The position numbers and the translations under genes are program-made. The notes under the pieces are model-generated. The model searched no databases. It worked only from the letters and a program-made list of their open reading frames with translations, and had not been told where the DNA came from. 64,000 bases of DNA from Phoenix dactylifera (taxonomy: Eukaryota; Streptophyta; Magnoliopsida; Arecales; Arecaceae). Shown here piece by piece: positions 34,700 to 46,629 of this stretch. The DNA lies in NCBI RefSeq assembly GCF_009389715.1, contig NW_024068001.1, positions 237,456 through 301,455 of the forward strand, read 5' to 3'. Every line of letters begins with the position of its first letter. Positions within the stretch are counted from its first letter, which is position 1.

Positions 34700-37600
34700 C
34701 ATGGCCATGCACCATGTCAATCACCACATCTTCTTCCTCTGGGCCAATTACTGAGAGGAGCGCATGATGAATGGAGCCCATAAGAAGGATGTGGGTGATT
34801 GGCGTGGTGCACAACCATATTGGTGCATGCTGTGTAGGGTATCATTTCTCACTAAATCTTCCAACTTCCTTGACCAAGTGTGGCACCAGCTCGGTCTACA
34901 GCATAGGTGGCGGCAAAATATTCGGTTCTTGTGCCTGTTCAAGCCAATGTGATTCAGTGCCGAGAGGCTTTGAATCTGTGTTGTCTCAACCTGCATTGCC
35001 TTGTTACCACAAACAAGCAAGCCAAAATGGATATAATAAAATGAAGCAGCAGCTTTACACTAAATGAATAAATTACAAGAAGAGAATTGTTCAAATAACA
35101 CACACTCCAAACAAAAAAATTACATAGACAATGTGTAACTTTATTTTTGCTCCACTGTCAGATTCTGGAGGAAAGATTGAGACTTACCTGCCAGATTAGG
35201 CTTCCCAGGAAAAATTGTCAGGATTTTGCAGGAGACATGACCTAAATTTGCAATCTTAGCCTGTCCCATTTGCAGCATAAGCATAAAACAAATTTAGGGG
35301 GAAAACGTTTTCCAGTAGGACACATGAACGAAAAATAAATATTGAATTGTAACGCCATCCTAGTTCGAAGGTACATTAGCATAGAATATCAAGAAGCAAC
35401 TAACAGAAATTTGGGAAAAGCTTTTCAATTAACAGTACCAGATATCTTATCCACACGGAAGTCCTGCGTATCCTACATTCTTGCATTACCAGATAGACCC
35501 TGCATCCAGAGAGCTAGGAGGCTCCTTAATTGAAACACAATAATATTCTTTGCCAATGAGCTTCATCACCACAAAAATCTGACCAAATCTATTATTTAAA
35601 TCAAGAGAAATCTTACACAAAACCAGTCTATCAAGCCTGTACAAGTTCACAGCAAAATTGAAATTCAACAAACAAAATGATTAATAGAATGAAACACTAT
35701 TCCCTGGTTATATGTTATATTAGGGCACATACTATACCCTTTAACATCTCCATTAGACACGAAAAACATACAGCTACTGCTTCTTGATATGAGACAGTTA
35801 TTTTGCCAGTTCACTGGCATCCTTCAGCAGTTGCATGAAACTTTATTCTTTCAATAGAAGAATGTTAGGCCAGTGCCTGAAGCTGAAGGAGTATGATGTG
35901 ATCAATATCGAGGTTTGAAAGGTTTGCTAATTCTTCTACGCCCCCAAACGAGGAGCGATATCAAAATAGGCACCAAGGTCCTTAAGCAAAATGCAGAGAC
36001 ATCAATGAATAACCCTCAGATGCTCCCAAATTAAGTCAAAAGATGCTGTAGTACTAAGGCAAATTTAGCCAACACATCCTGATTGATATAAACTCAAAGA
36101 GAGGTTTTGCATTATTATGATAGACTGACTTTGTAACACAGATGCAAGATGCACTGGGATAAGTACAGTCATCATTGTTTAATATGTCAAACTATGGAAT
36201 GAAGTCATGAAGATGCTTTCGTCAAGGAAAAATGAGTAGTCCTAATTCACTACCCAGCTACTGCTGAACAAAGACCACCATCTTCCAGACATTACAGCCT
36301 CTGCTGCCACTAATAGTAGGGGTATAGTTGCATCAAGTAGTAATGCATGAGTATACATGCAAATTTCAAGTGTACAAGGTTATCCAATGCAAAGAAGAGA
36401 CGTATCTCGGAGTCTATATGAAATACTTCCATGTTTTAACAGTTTTAGTTGCAACCATGATGATGCATTGTGGTTTCCTAACTTACCAAGTAAACGTGAC
36501 GCATGCTATAAGACAATAGAGACAAAAATTGTGATTGAAAATATATTACTGGGAAACCATATATAAAGATAATACCATGTAGCATACCTTGCATATGTTT
36601 ATCAAATACTGGACATAGACTATAAGATTAAGGGTACAGATACTGAGATACATAAAAACTATTATAAGAAGATTTGATATAAAAAATGACAAATAATTCA
36701 AACTATTTATTTTAAAAATAGATTCCAACCAGCAACATTTTTGACCCTTATGGATTGAGTAGCATCATTTTTTATCATCTCTGCAACTTGCACGATATGT
36801 ATACAAACACCTTACCAAATACTATATAATTAAAATTTTCAAACTCCACGATACTAAAAAAATTTAAACATTAGTTGTTAACATAAGTTTTTGCTTGTCC
36901 CTTATCTCTGATTTTTTCACATCTGGCCATTACTAATGCTCGGATAAGCATTCAAGTCCAGCTCTATTGTCTATGCCCATGCAGCATTGTATTGACTACT
37001 GACATGTTTCAAAATGGTCATAAATCAAAACAATTCTAGCTCTAACCTAGCTGTTATGAGTTGATTGCTGTCGTTGATAAGTACCAAAATGATCGAATAT
37101 AAAGCTGTAACCCTCTAGCTGAAAAGTAAGTATTTCATTGTTCAACGACTTTAGGATGTGTAATAATGATTCCTGTAGTCATAAGTTCAACTTTTCAAAA
37201 TCATACATCAATTTTTTCTTCATGTCTCTAACACATTTTAGGTAGTAAAGAAAATACCAGCAGTCAAACTAATTGCAACTTATATTTTACCTAGAACTGT
37301 TAAACACAGAATACTTCAAAGAATTTGATCTTACCAATTTCCTGTATCCTGATGCACCTCTTGTCCTGTCTCTTGTAAATCTTCCTCCACCACATCTAGT
37401 ATGACTTGAAAATATCTTTGGTGATCAGTCCAGTGTGTCACAGCTTAAAGGCTTTCAATATCTGATTATTCGTCCCCATCAATTGTTCTCAGCACCCAAA
37501 CAACCAGCTAAATAATTTACAGAATGCCTCAAGATTTAAACAGGAGTCATCAAATCGTTTGATACATATTAGTTCAATGCCAGCTTCCCTGTACCTAGCA

Positions 37601-38600
37601 CTAATAACTTCTCAAGTGCACCCTTCAGAACAAACAATATTTTGAATTCAACCATGTACATAACAAGTTTTTCAAAGCTATATGCACTGCAGCAAAGTGC
37701 ATATAAAGCTTCCTATGGTTCAATGATCACCTCAACAGGATCCGAGTCCATCTATAAGTTGCATATGAGCCGAGCACTATTCTAACTGTAAACTTAATTG
37801 GTTTTGCTTCCTTTCTTTCAATTGAAGCATACAATTCTGCATGTGCAATACTTGGAGCCATATACAAATATGGTTGCCTATTCATCAGGATATGTTTACG
37901 ACTTCAGAACATGCATAACTATTTACAGCTACATGCATTATCTCCCATAAATTAGCGTCCTCACAAATCAACAAAAAGCAATAAAGGATAAGTTGAATTC
38001 AATGACAACTTATCAGATGTTAACAAAAACAAAGAACAGAATATGATCTGGAATTGATCAAGCTGTTGATACTTTACCTTGTTCCATTAAATGATGTTCC
38101 CTTCTTTGCAGCAAAACTTCTGAAAAGGTCTTCTGCAATGTCCCTTTGCGACTTTATATATCACCATGGATGTAGGCATGTAGCCCCCTCTTCTGCAAAT
38201 ATAATGGCATCACGGCAGAAATCATTGCAACACCATGTCAAAGCTTTGTGACAGTTACTTTGAAGCAGACCACAATGATCATAAGACAAGATGTTACTCC
38301 CGGCATTCCTCCCTTCTCTTCCCACCGGGCTCTCCGGCGGGACGGGGAGAAGCACGGCATCGGAGCTGGGGACCTCAACAAATCTTACGAAAGAACCCTT
38401 TTATTTTGAAAAACTATTCCCCAAGGTCAGAAAAATGGATTCATTACCTCCCAAACCAGAATCGTAAGCAAAATACAACCGAAAAAAGGAGAAAAATATG
38501 GCAACAATGGTATCGATCGAGAGAGGAGAAACCCTAAAAATCGAATCTTGCTTCGTCTCCGTCTCTAAGTCTGTTCTTCTCGACCTTTTCTCCAATAATT
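34700..38600 (-). other. Possible minus-strand transcription unit of unknown function
   Basis: Upstream features in minus orientation are a CACGTG G-box (38692-38697), a TATA-like GATATAAG (near 38620), and a leader with TAGGGTTTCTCC (complement near 38525-38536) that ends in GGGAG|GTAATG at 38448. Candidate downstream exons are a GC-rich open piece at ~38300-38370 (VLLPVPPESPVGREG), a segment near 38070-38140 ending ACAAG|GTAAAG, and one at ~35200-35270 (AKIANLGHVSCKIL) ending GGCAG|GTAAGT. They could not be joined into one reading frame and no family is recognised. It could be a long non-coding RNA, an intron-rich gene, or a remnant. Confidence 0.3.
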
Positions 38601-38799
38601 TTGGTAAAGAGATTCCATCTTATATCTCCGGTTGGGCGGCGAGGTCTAACCCTACTTTGTTCGCTCGCAGAGGCCGCCGCTGTTCCCTCACCACGTGATC
38701 CGCCCCCTGGAGTTAACTATCCAGCTCCGGCAACCAGGGGCCCACCCGATCTATCGATATTCACCGTCCAATTGATGAGCCCAACGTCAGACGTTCCTG

Positions 38800-39600
38800 A
38801 TTAGTGACAAGGGTTCCATACGGCAGTAGCTGGCCAGTTTGCAGACTTGTTAGAAGACCATCAGATCGGCTTGTACAGCACATCAGATATTGCTGGCAAG
38901 GAATACTTATACTTTCGGCGAGCGCAGGGTGTCACCAAGATTTGTTGCAGAGTTTGTTCGAGCACAGACCATGGAGATTAAGCCCACCTCCTCCTCAGAT
39001 AGACCTTTGATAGCTCGGAACACCTGGAGTTCTCTCTCTGCCCGGGCAGCTCCTCAGACGGTATCTTTTACCTGGGAGCCCCCATCCCCGAACTTCCTCA
39101 AGGTCACTATTTCGATGGGTCGGTGTTGAATGGCGGTACGCGGGGCGGTGCAGACTTTATCATACGGGGCCCGCACTTTAGGATGGTGGCTGCCAGCTAT
39201 TTGACACGTCGGTTCCAGGGGCAGAGCTGCGAGCTACCTGGGTGGGTCTTCAACATGCGCGGGTGGTGCTGTAAGCCAGTTCGATCATTCTGGAAGACGA
39301 CTCGATCATGATTAACGGATAAATTCAAAGGGGTCAAGGGATGAGAGCACGGACCACTTCTTGATCCGCGACATAAGGATGATGATGAGAGATGGGGGCC
39401 TTCTAAGTCAAGCATGTATTTAGAGAAGCTAATAGGGCGACCGATTGGGTGGCTGCCTACGCGGCCCACCACTCAGGGTACACCCTTTGGTCAGGAGAGG
39501 GGGAGCTGCCACTGACACTCCGCGAGGTGTTATATGTTGACTTTATTGGGTGTATTCGTACATGCACTGTATGAAGCACCCGTTTTAAGCAAAAAAAAAA
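38800..39600 (+). mobile_element. 5'-truncated LINE 3' end (RNase H and tail)
   Basis: On the plus strand the region reads, through several frames, as the end of a LINE ORF2. It has TFGERRVSPRFVAEFV, then the start of RNase H (WEPPSPNFLKV, FDGSVLNGG), and finally an open frame with HVFREANRATDWVAAYAAHH to a TGA at 39572-39574. A ten-base poly(A) follows at 39591-39600. These parts correspond to the same positions in the LINE at 42.4-49 kb. The copy is dead and 5'-truncated. Confidence 0.8.
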
Positions 39601-39604
39601 CAAG

Positions 39605-39985
39605 TAGCGTCGCCCGCCGGATCGCGCCATGCACAGATCAAGGAACTCCGAACATTTCCATTCATCTATCTGCACATATCTCGAAGTAACTATTGGACAA
39701 TCCAACAGCAGATTTACAGAAAGATTAAGTGAATCTTTAGTTCACGTGAAAGGTACAACCCAATCCAATTTGGCAGCAACCAGAAGGTGTTGTTGCTGGG
39801 AGAAAGAGACCATCGATTTCGAAATATTTGGATAATGGTGAGTGACGGAATGATCTTTTGAGCTAAACATATATTTAGAGAGGCCAACAGAATTGCAGAT
39901 TGAGTAGCTTCTTATGTGGCCTGCCACTCCGGAAGCATCCTATGGATTAGAAAAGAAGAGTTGCCTAGAGCGCTCGTAATGTATG
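39605..39985 (+). mobile_element. Second LINE 3' end fragment, degenerate
   Basis: The region 39866-39980 reads AKHIFREANRIAD, a stop, then VASYVACHSGSILW, parallel to the RNase H C-terminus of the fragment just upstream but clearly diverged from it. No poly(A) tail was found. The part 39605-39860 is not recognisable. Confidence 0.6.
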
Positions 39986-42444
39986 GAATGCTCGTTGTAG
40001 CGGAAAGAAAGAAAAAAGGTCTATCCATCATACAGCTAAAGGGGAGGAAGAAGAGCAAGGGACTGTTGAATCTAGAGGGGAAGATGCATCCTGATACTAG
40101 TTTATTTTATGAAGGAAAAAAAATATGTTAGCAGTAATTAAAAAAATAAAGTTTTGCTTCTGAATATATGTTCATGCCTAAAAGGGATCGATATGCACAC
40201 AAAGTACTGCAAAAATGGCTGCAAATGACATTACTGAGGTCACTGCTTCTACACTGATTTGGCAGCATAATCATATGGAAGTTTTGTACCACAGGGACAA
40301 AACATGTAGACAGGCAACTGGTTTTGTTTTCATTGTTGAAATACATTAATTGGGAATAAACCGCTAAGGAGTAGTAGGAAACAAATGAATCAACAACAAT
40401 AAAATAAATTATATCAATAAGATTATTTGGTGCTTATCAAGCTCTAGCTCTCAGAATATTTGTAATACCAAGCATAAAGCTTTTATCCTTTTTTATTATA
40501 AAAAAATAAAGCTTTCATCTTTAAAGTAAATTTAAGGGAGTGCATGTAATGTAGATATGAAGATTTTCCAACATCCCAAGTAGAAACTCTAGTCATTAAT
40601 ACCAACATTCATATGGCGAATGAAGAACTACATACAAGCTAAGACTCCATGCATGAACTCTCTTACATGTTGCGCAGCATACATTTTTTCCTCTTTTTTA
40701 ATTATTTTTGAAATGTAATATGACAATAAAATAAATTACAATAATAGAGGGTTTCAATAGCTAAACTTTTGTTCCATATTAAACAATAAACTTTAATGAT
40801 GATCAAGCATATTAACAACAATATTCTTACTATTTGTTGTATCTTAAGCAACAAACTTTAATGATGGCCTAATTATTTTCTAAAATAAAATAAATAAATA
40901 TAATAGAACTGATAAAATAAATAGAAAAGAATATAACACATGTAAGGGCCTACTTACTTTCTAAAATAAAATTTGATATTAATATTACGATACACTATCA
41001 GTATTCAAAATTTTAACATTTTATGTATATATCTATAATAAAATAATAAGATAATGATCGAAATTGTATATAATAGGAAATAGAAAAGTATTGTATCTAG
41101 GAGATTTTTAAATACAATATAGTGAAATCATTAGTAATTGTACTTTCAGTTTTAAGTAAAATTATGATCATATAATTGTAATAGACATTAATAAAACATT
41201 AGTGTAATCAAACAACCTGTGTGGGATATATATAGGGTACAAAACTAATAAAAAATATTCTTACTAATATCAACATATATTAAGCAAACATGGTTATTAA
41301 AAGTATCAATAATTTTGTATTAATTTAGTAGTATTAGTGAAAAGTTTGTTGTTTAACATGGTTTAATAAGCTAATAAGCTTCTGACTAGTGATATCATAT
41401 TATTATGAACTCCGTTAAATAAGAGCCCTAGTTATTATCCAAATAAGAAGTATTAATAATAATATTATTAATATGGATATCTACATGACAAATCGAGAGC
41501 TTTGTGCAAGCAAAACCTTTATTTTATATATGTATATTAAGGTAGCATATAACCCGTGTGATGCAAGAGTTTGGAGTATGATTTTTTTTTTTCTCTTTAC
41601 AGTTATTCTTAAAGGACAATATGGCAATGTAAAAGCTTATAAATAGAGGGCATCAATATCCAATTTTGTGTAAGCTTTAATAACAGCCAAATAGGAACTG
41701 TCATCATCAATACCACTCTTCACATGGTGAACAAAGAATGCTGCACAAGTTGAACTTCTGCTCAAGAACTCCTCTCACTAATACCAGCATTATTAATACC
41801 AATCCCCTATGATGCATAGAGAATGGCCTTTTCCCTCTTAAAATGCAATATTATAATGTAACAAATTATAATAATCAAAAAGATTTAATAGCTAAATTTT
41901 TATTAAATATTAAGTAATGAACTTTAATGGTAACCGAGGGTATTAATATTAGCATTATTAATAAATATTACATTATTAAACATTAAACTTTAATAATAGC
42001 TGAACATATTAATACCGACATCTATATGGTAAATAGAACATTTTGTTACAGTTTAATCTCTATTTTTGATATATATATATATATAATAGATAAGATAGTA
42101 GAAAATAGATAATACCATTCAGATTGTGCTCCGAGGTAGACCTTGCCCTTTTTTTAATTTTAGAACGAAATCTATGATTCTCTTTTCATCCATGTGTTTT
42201 TTTTTTTAAAAATGTACTTCATATTATTTATGCAAAAATAACAAAGAAAATACAAAAAAAAATTGCGGAGCATATTTATCAAATCTATGACGGATCATGG
42301 CCATTCATCAAGGTGTCATCTCTAATGAACAAGCACGTGCATGACACGTGCTCCTTTCTCTATTTATATGTGCCGGACATGACTCAAACCGTCCTCGCTC
42401 GGTTTGTAAGAAGAGGGAATACTTTTCCCTCTCCATCTCTCCTC
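39986..42444. other. Very AT-rich intergenic DNA
   Basis: There is no coding signal. Many AATAATATTAATA-type words repeat between 40700 and 42110, and the phrase TTTAATAATAGC/TTTAATGATGAT recurs several times, which suggests an old decayed AT-rich repeat. Confidence 0.5.
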
Positions 42445-42483
42445 TTTTTTTTTTTTTTTTTTGGTAAAAAAACGGCTACTCAT

Positions 42484-45400
42484 TCATATAGATCTAACAT
42501 GAGTACAGCCTGCCATGTCCATAGAAATAAAAGACAACAGAGAAGAAGGAGCGTCTACAGTAGACGTCCACAAAACATCCCCGGAATGCCGGGCCACAAA
42601 AGAGGCGACCCAGTCTGCGGCCTTGTTCGCCTCTCTAAATACATGACCAATCTGGAAACCGACTATCATCTGAGCCATCCTCCGAGTCTCCCGAATGAGG
42701 GGTGACCGTCGCCGTACCTGTCCATCCCCCGGATCCAATCGATCACCACCGCAGAGTCTCCCTCGAGGAACACTCGCTCGGCGCCAAGGACCTGCCTGGC
42801 ATAGGATAATCCCTCCCAAGCAGCCCGTAGCTCCGCATCAACAACTGTAATTCCAGGTGTCCGACGCCCACCAGCAACCACCAATCTACCACCGTGATCC
42901 CTAATCACAAAGCCGACCCCTCCAGTCAAACCGTCTAGTGACCTACTGCCATCGAAGTTTACTTTGAGATAGCCAAGGGGTGGGGGTACCCAAGAGACAG
43001 TAACAAAAAGGGGCGCTGAAACAGCGTAAGGAGAACCCCAGGTGTCCCTGGCCATCCCAGAAGAAAACTCAGTGGCAGTCATCATAACCTCCCTCGCATG
43101 TCGTGCCGCTCTGTCCACCACCATCCTCGGAAGCCCCCGCCTCCCCTCAAATATGCCTGCGTTCCTATCCAACCAAATGTGATAAGACAGGTACGCCCTC
43201 ATAATCCCCTCTGCTGCCAACCTGGGCCTACACATGGAATCTCTCAGCATCCGCAGCAGATCCTGCGTCGAGACTACCGCATCAATCAAGGGAACCGAAG
43301 AACACTGCCATATCTGTCGAGCTCTAGGGCACAGTAGGAGAACATGCTCAATGGCCTCTACGATATCACCACACGTCTCACAAAACTGAGATACCCCCAT
43401 ACCACGCCGAGCAAGCAAACTCCTCGTCGGGAGACATCCCCAAGCCACCTTCCAGATGAAAAGTGCCACCCGTGGGTGAATCCGTAATCTCCATATCCAC
43501 CCTCCCACGATCTGTCGCGCTGGCGTCCTGCAGAACAACGCACAAAGATCCCTGGCCCTCACCCGCGACCGCCCCGTCGGAGTCCAAAGCAGCCTATCCG
43601 ACACCCCTCCAGAGGGAATTGGCAAGGCCAAAATCAACTCCGCCAACTGCTCACCAAACACCTCCCTGATCAACCCCACCCTCCAATGACTCCCCTCAGA
43701 ATCCAGCAGATCCCTGACCCTACACCCAGCTAGTCTCGCAGAGTCCACCATGGTCGGCATACGACATATCGGCCAATCAGTCACCCAGCTATCCTCCAGC
43801 ACATCTATCGAGTGCCCGTCACCAATCACCCATCTGATCTCCGGAAGCACCACCATAGCTCTGGCACACATCACTCGCCATATCGGAGAGTGGTGACGCT
43901 CCATCCGCCCCCCAGGCACCAAGACACCATATTTGGCCCTCATCAATGAGGACCACATACTCTCTGGCTCAAGCACAAATCTGGCTGCATGCCTCGCCGC
44001 TAACACCTCCCGTCTCGTCATCAAAGACTGCACTCCCAGCCCCCCGGCACTGGTCGGCTGGCAAACACTCTCCCAGGCCACCAAGTGGATCCCGCCTTTG
44101 CCGCTCCTCCTCCCCCAGATAAACTCCCTGAACAACTGCTCAAGGGACCTCAAGACTGACACCGGAATATCGACGTGGGATAGAAGATAAATAGGAACAG
44201 ATGAAAGTACAGAACGCACCAGTACGATCCTCCCCATCATAGACAATGAATGAGACTGCTAGCCCTCCAGCCTGCGTCTGACTTTAGTCACAAGGGACAC
44301 ACAGTCCCTAATCCTCAGACGTCGGCCACATAAAGGTACCCCCAAATAAGACATCAGGCCCTCCTGTTCTCCCACTCCTAGAACCTCCAGTATAGAGAGC
44401 TTCAGCGCCCCGCGCGTCTTCGGACTAAAGATAACAGCAGACTTATCCAAATTGACCTGCTGCCCAGACAGAGCACAGTAATCCCGAAGAATCTGATCTA
44501 TAACTCGAGCCGACTGCCTCGTGGACCTGGCTAAAAGCATGCAATCATCAGCAAATAGCAGATGGGAGATCGCCACTGCTCCCTCCACCGGTCTGTAAGC
44601 CTCCAGCTCCTGACTCATCACTGCCTGCCGCAAGAATCTAGATAATGCATCCGCACAAATAATAAACAGCAATGGAGAGAGGGGACAACCCTGACGCAAA
44701 CCCCCAGATGACGTAAAGAAATGGGAGGGCGAACCGTTCACCAAAATAGCAAAGGAGGGCACCCTGATGCAACCCATCGCCCACCTGATCCATGTCTCAT
44801 GTACCCCAAACAACCGCAAGGACTGCTGCACAAAGTCCCACCTCATCCTGTCATAAGCCCTCTCCATATCAAGCTTAACCCCCATCAAGCTTCTCCTCAT
44901 CGGAGCTCTGCTAAGATCAAACATAAACTCCTGAGCAATGAGTACATTATCCGATATACTCCGCCCCTCCAAAAAAGCCCCCTGCTCTGGGGATATAAGC
45001 CTAGGGAGCACCCCCCCTCAATCTGATAGCGAGAATTTTCGTCTTCACCTTGTACAAAGTCGTACATAGGCTGATCGGACGAAAATGACTCGGCTCCGTA
45101 GCATCCTGCCGTTTCGGGATCAGGGCAATGAAGGTCCTCTGCCACTCAGTCGCCATCACTGCTGTACTGAAGAACTGCTGTATAGCTGCCGTCACATCCC
45201 GTCCAACTATCATCCAATATCGCTGAAAGAACACCGGTGGGAACCCATCCGGCCCCGGCGCCTTGTCCCCTCCGAGGGACCACACCGCCTCCCTGATCTC
45301 CCTCTCTAATACCGGACTAATCAAACCAGAGTTCTCCTCCTCTGTGACCACCTCCCCTGGCGGTGGAATATCTGCTAGGCTCGCTCCACCAGTCTGCTCT

Positions 45401-46626
45401 GTCCATCTGCTCCTAAAGAAGCTCACCAGAATCCTCTGTATCACCTCCGGCTCCTCCGACTGCTGCCCCTCCTCATCCCTAATAAGTCTGATCCTGTTCT
45501 GATTCCTCCTAATCACTGTTGCCTGGTGAAAATATCTGGTGTTCCTGTCCCCCTCCATGATCCACTGTACCCTCGCCTTCTGTCTCCAAAATATCTCCTG
45601 CTGTCTAAGTAGGCCATCATGCAGAGCAAGTAAGGATCTAAGCTCCCCCACATCCTCATCTGACAGACCCCCCCCTCGAGCCTCCTGATCCTGTAACCTA
45701 ACAATGGCCACCTTTGACTCCTCAATCCTCCTAAAAATGTCTCCCACCTCCTCTCGATTCCATCTCCTCAGCCTCCTCCTCGCCAACTCCAATCTCCGGG
45801 ACACCCGGTACATGGCATCACCCCTCACTGGAGTGCTCCACGCCTCCCTGACCATCTCCCATGAACGAGGGTAAGAAAGCCATATCTTCTCGAACCTGAA
45901 TGGGGGGTGCACCGGAACAAAGGCATCAGTGCTCAACAACAAGGGACAGTGATCAGATGCAATCCTGGGTAAGTGAGACACACGATGATCCGAAAATCTC
46001 TGGACCCATCCAGCTGTCGCACAAGCTCTATCAAGTCTCTCCCAAACCCTGGCCGGACCCTGTTGATTATTGCACCATGTGAATCTTGGACCAGTAAATC
46101 CCAAGTCAATCAACCCATTTGTAGTCAAAAAATTCTGGAATTCCTTAACCTTCCTCTCGTGGGAGAAAGGCTTACCCCCCATCTTCTCCTGAGGGTCGAC
46201 AATACAATTAAAGTCACCCGCCATCAGAAAAGGGAAGCCCTGAGCAACCAACTGCGATGCCTCCTCCCACAACCGTCGCCTCTCCCTGAAGTCAGTACTC
46301 GCATACACCGCCGCAAGAACCCAGGGATCGTCTGTGCCCTCCGAGATCACCAGGATCACCTCTTGGCCACAAACATGAAACGGATCCAATCTACACGACT
46401 CCAGCCTCCACGTGACAATTATCCCGCCCGACAACCCACGGGACTCTACTGCATAGAATCCCCATGTCCGAGGGAGCACTCTCCTTGCCTTCTGAAGGCC
46501 CCTACCCGATAAACGGGTCTCAAACAAAATACAAATATCCGGTCTGTTCTGTAGCACAAACCTTCGGAACGCCGGGGCAAAAGAGGGCTTCCCCGCACCA
46601 CGACAATTCCATAGGAGAACCTTCAT
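42484..46626 (-). pseudogene. LINE copy 2 ORF2: APE endonuclease, reverse transcriptase, zf-RVT, RNase H
   Basis: ATG at 46626 opens MKVLLWNCRGAGKPSF. The endonuclease has WNCRG, the E of FETRL, AGDFNC and SDHCPLLL. The reverse transcriptase contains GGLRQGCPLSPLLF and the catalytic FADD (about 44555-44544). A zf-RVT region (RIHPRVALFIWKVAWGCLPT) precedes an RNase H with FDGS, AELRA and EGDS. These enzymes nick the target and copy the RNA into it. Breaks are a frameshift in a seven-base homopolymer at 45011-45017, a TAG at 44261-44259 where the frame is otherwise continuous, and a frameshift near 42725 within RNase H. It is inactive as it stands. Confidence 0.92.
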
Positions 46627-46629
46627 TGT

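Noticed and set aside
38498..38698. 66-codon plus-strand frame starting MATMVSIERGETLK
   Set aside because: The same DNA reads better as a minus-strand promoter and leader; no homologue is recognised.
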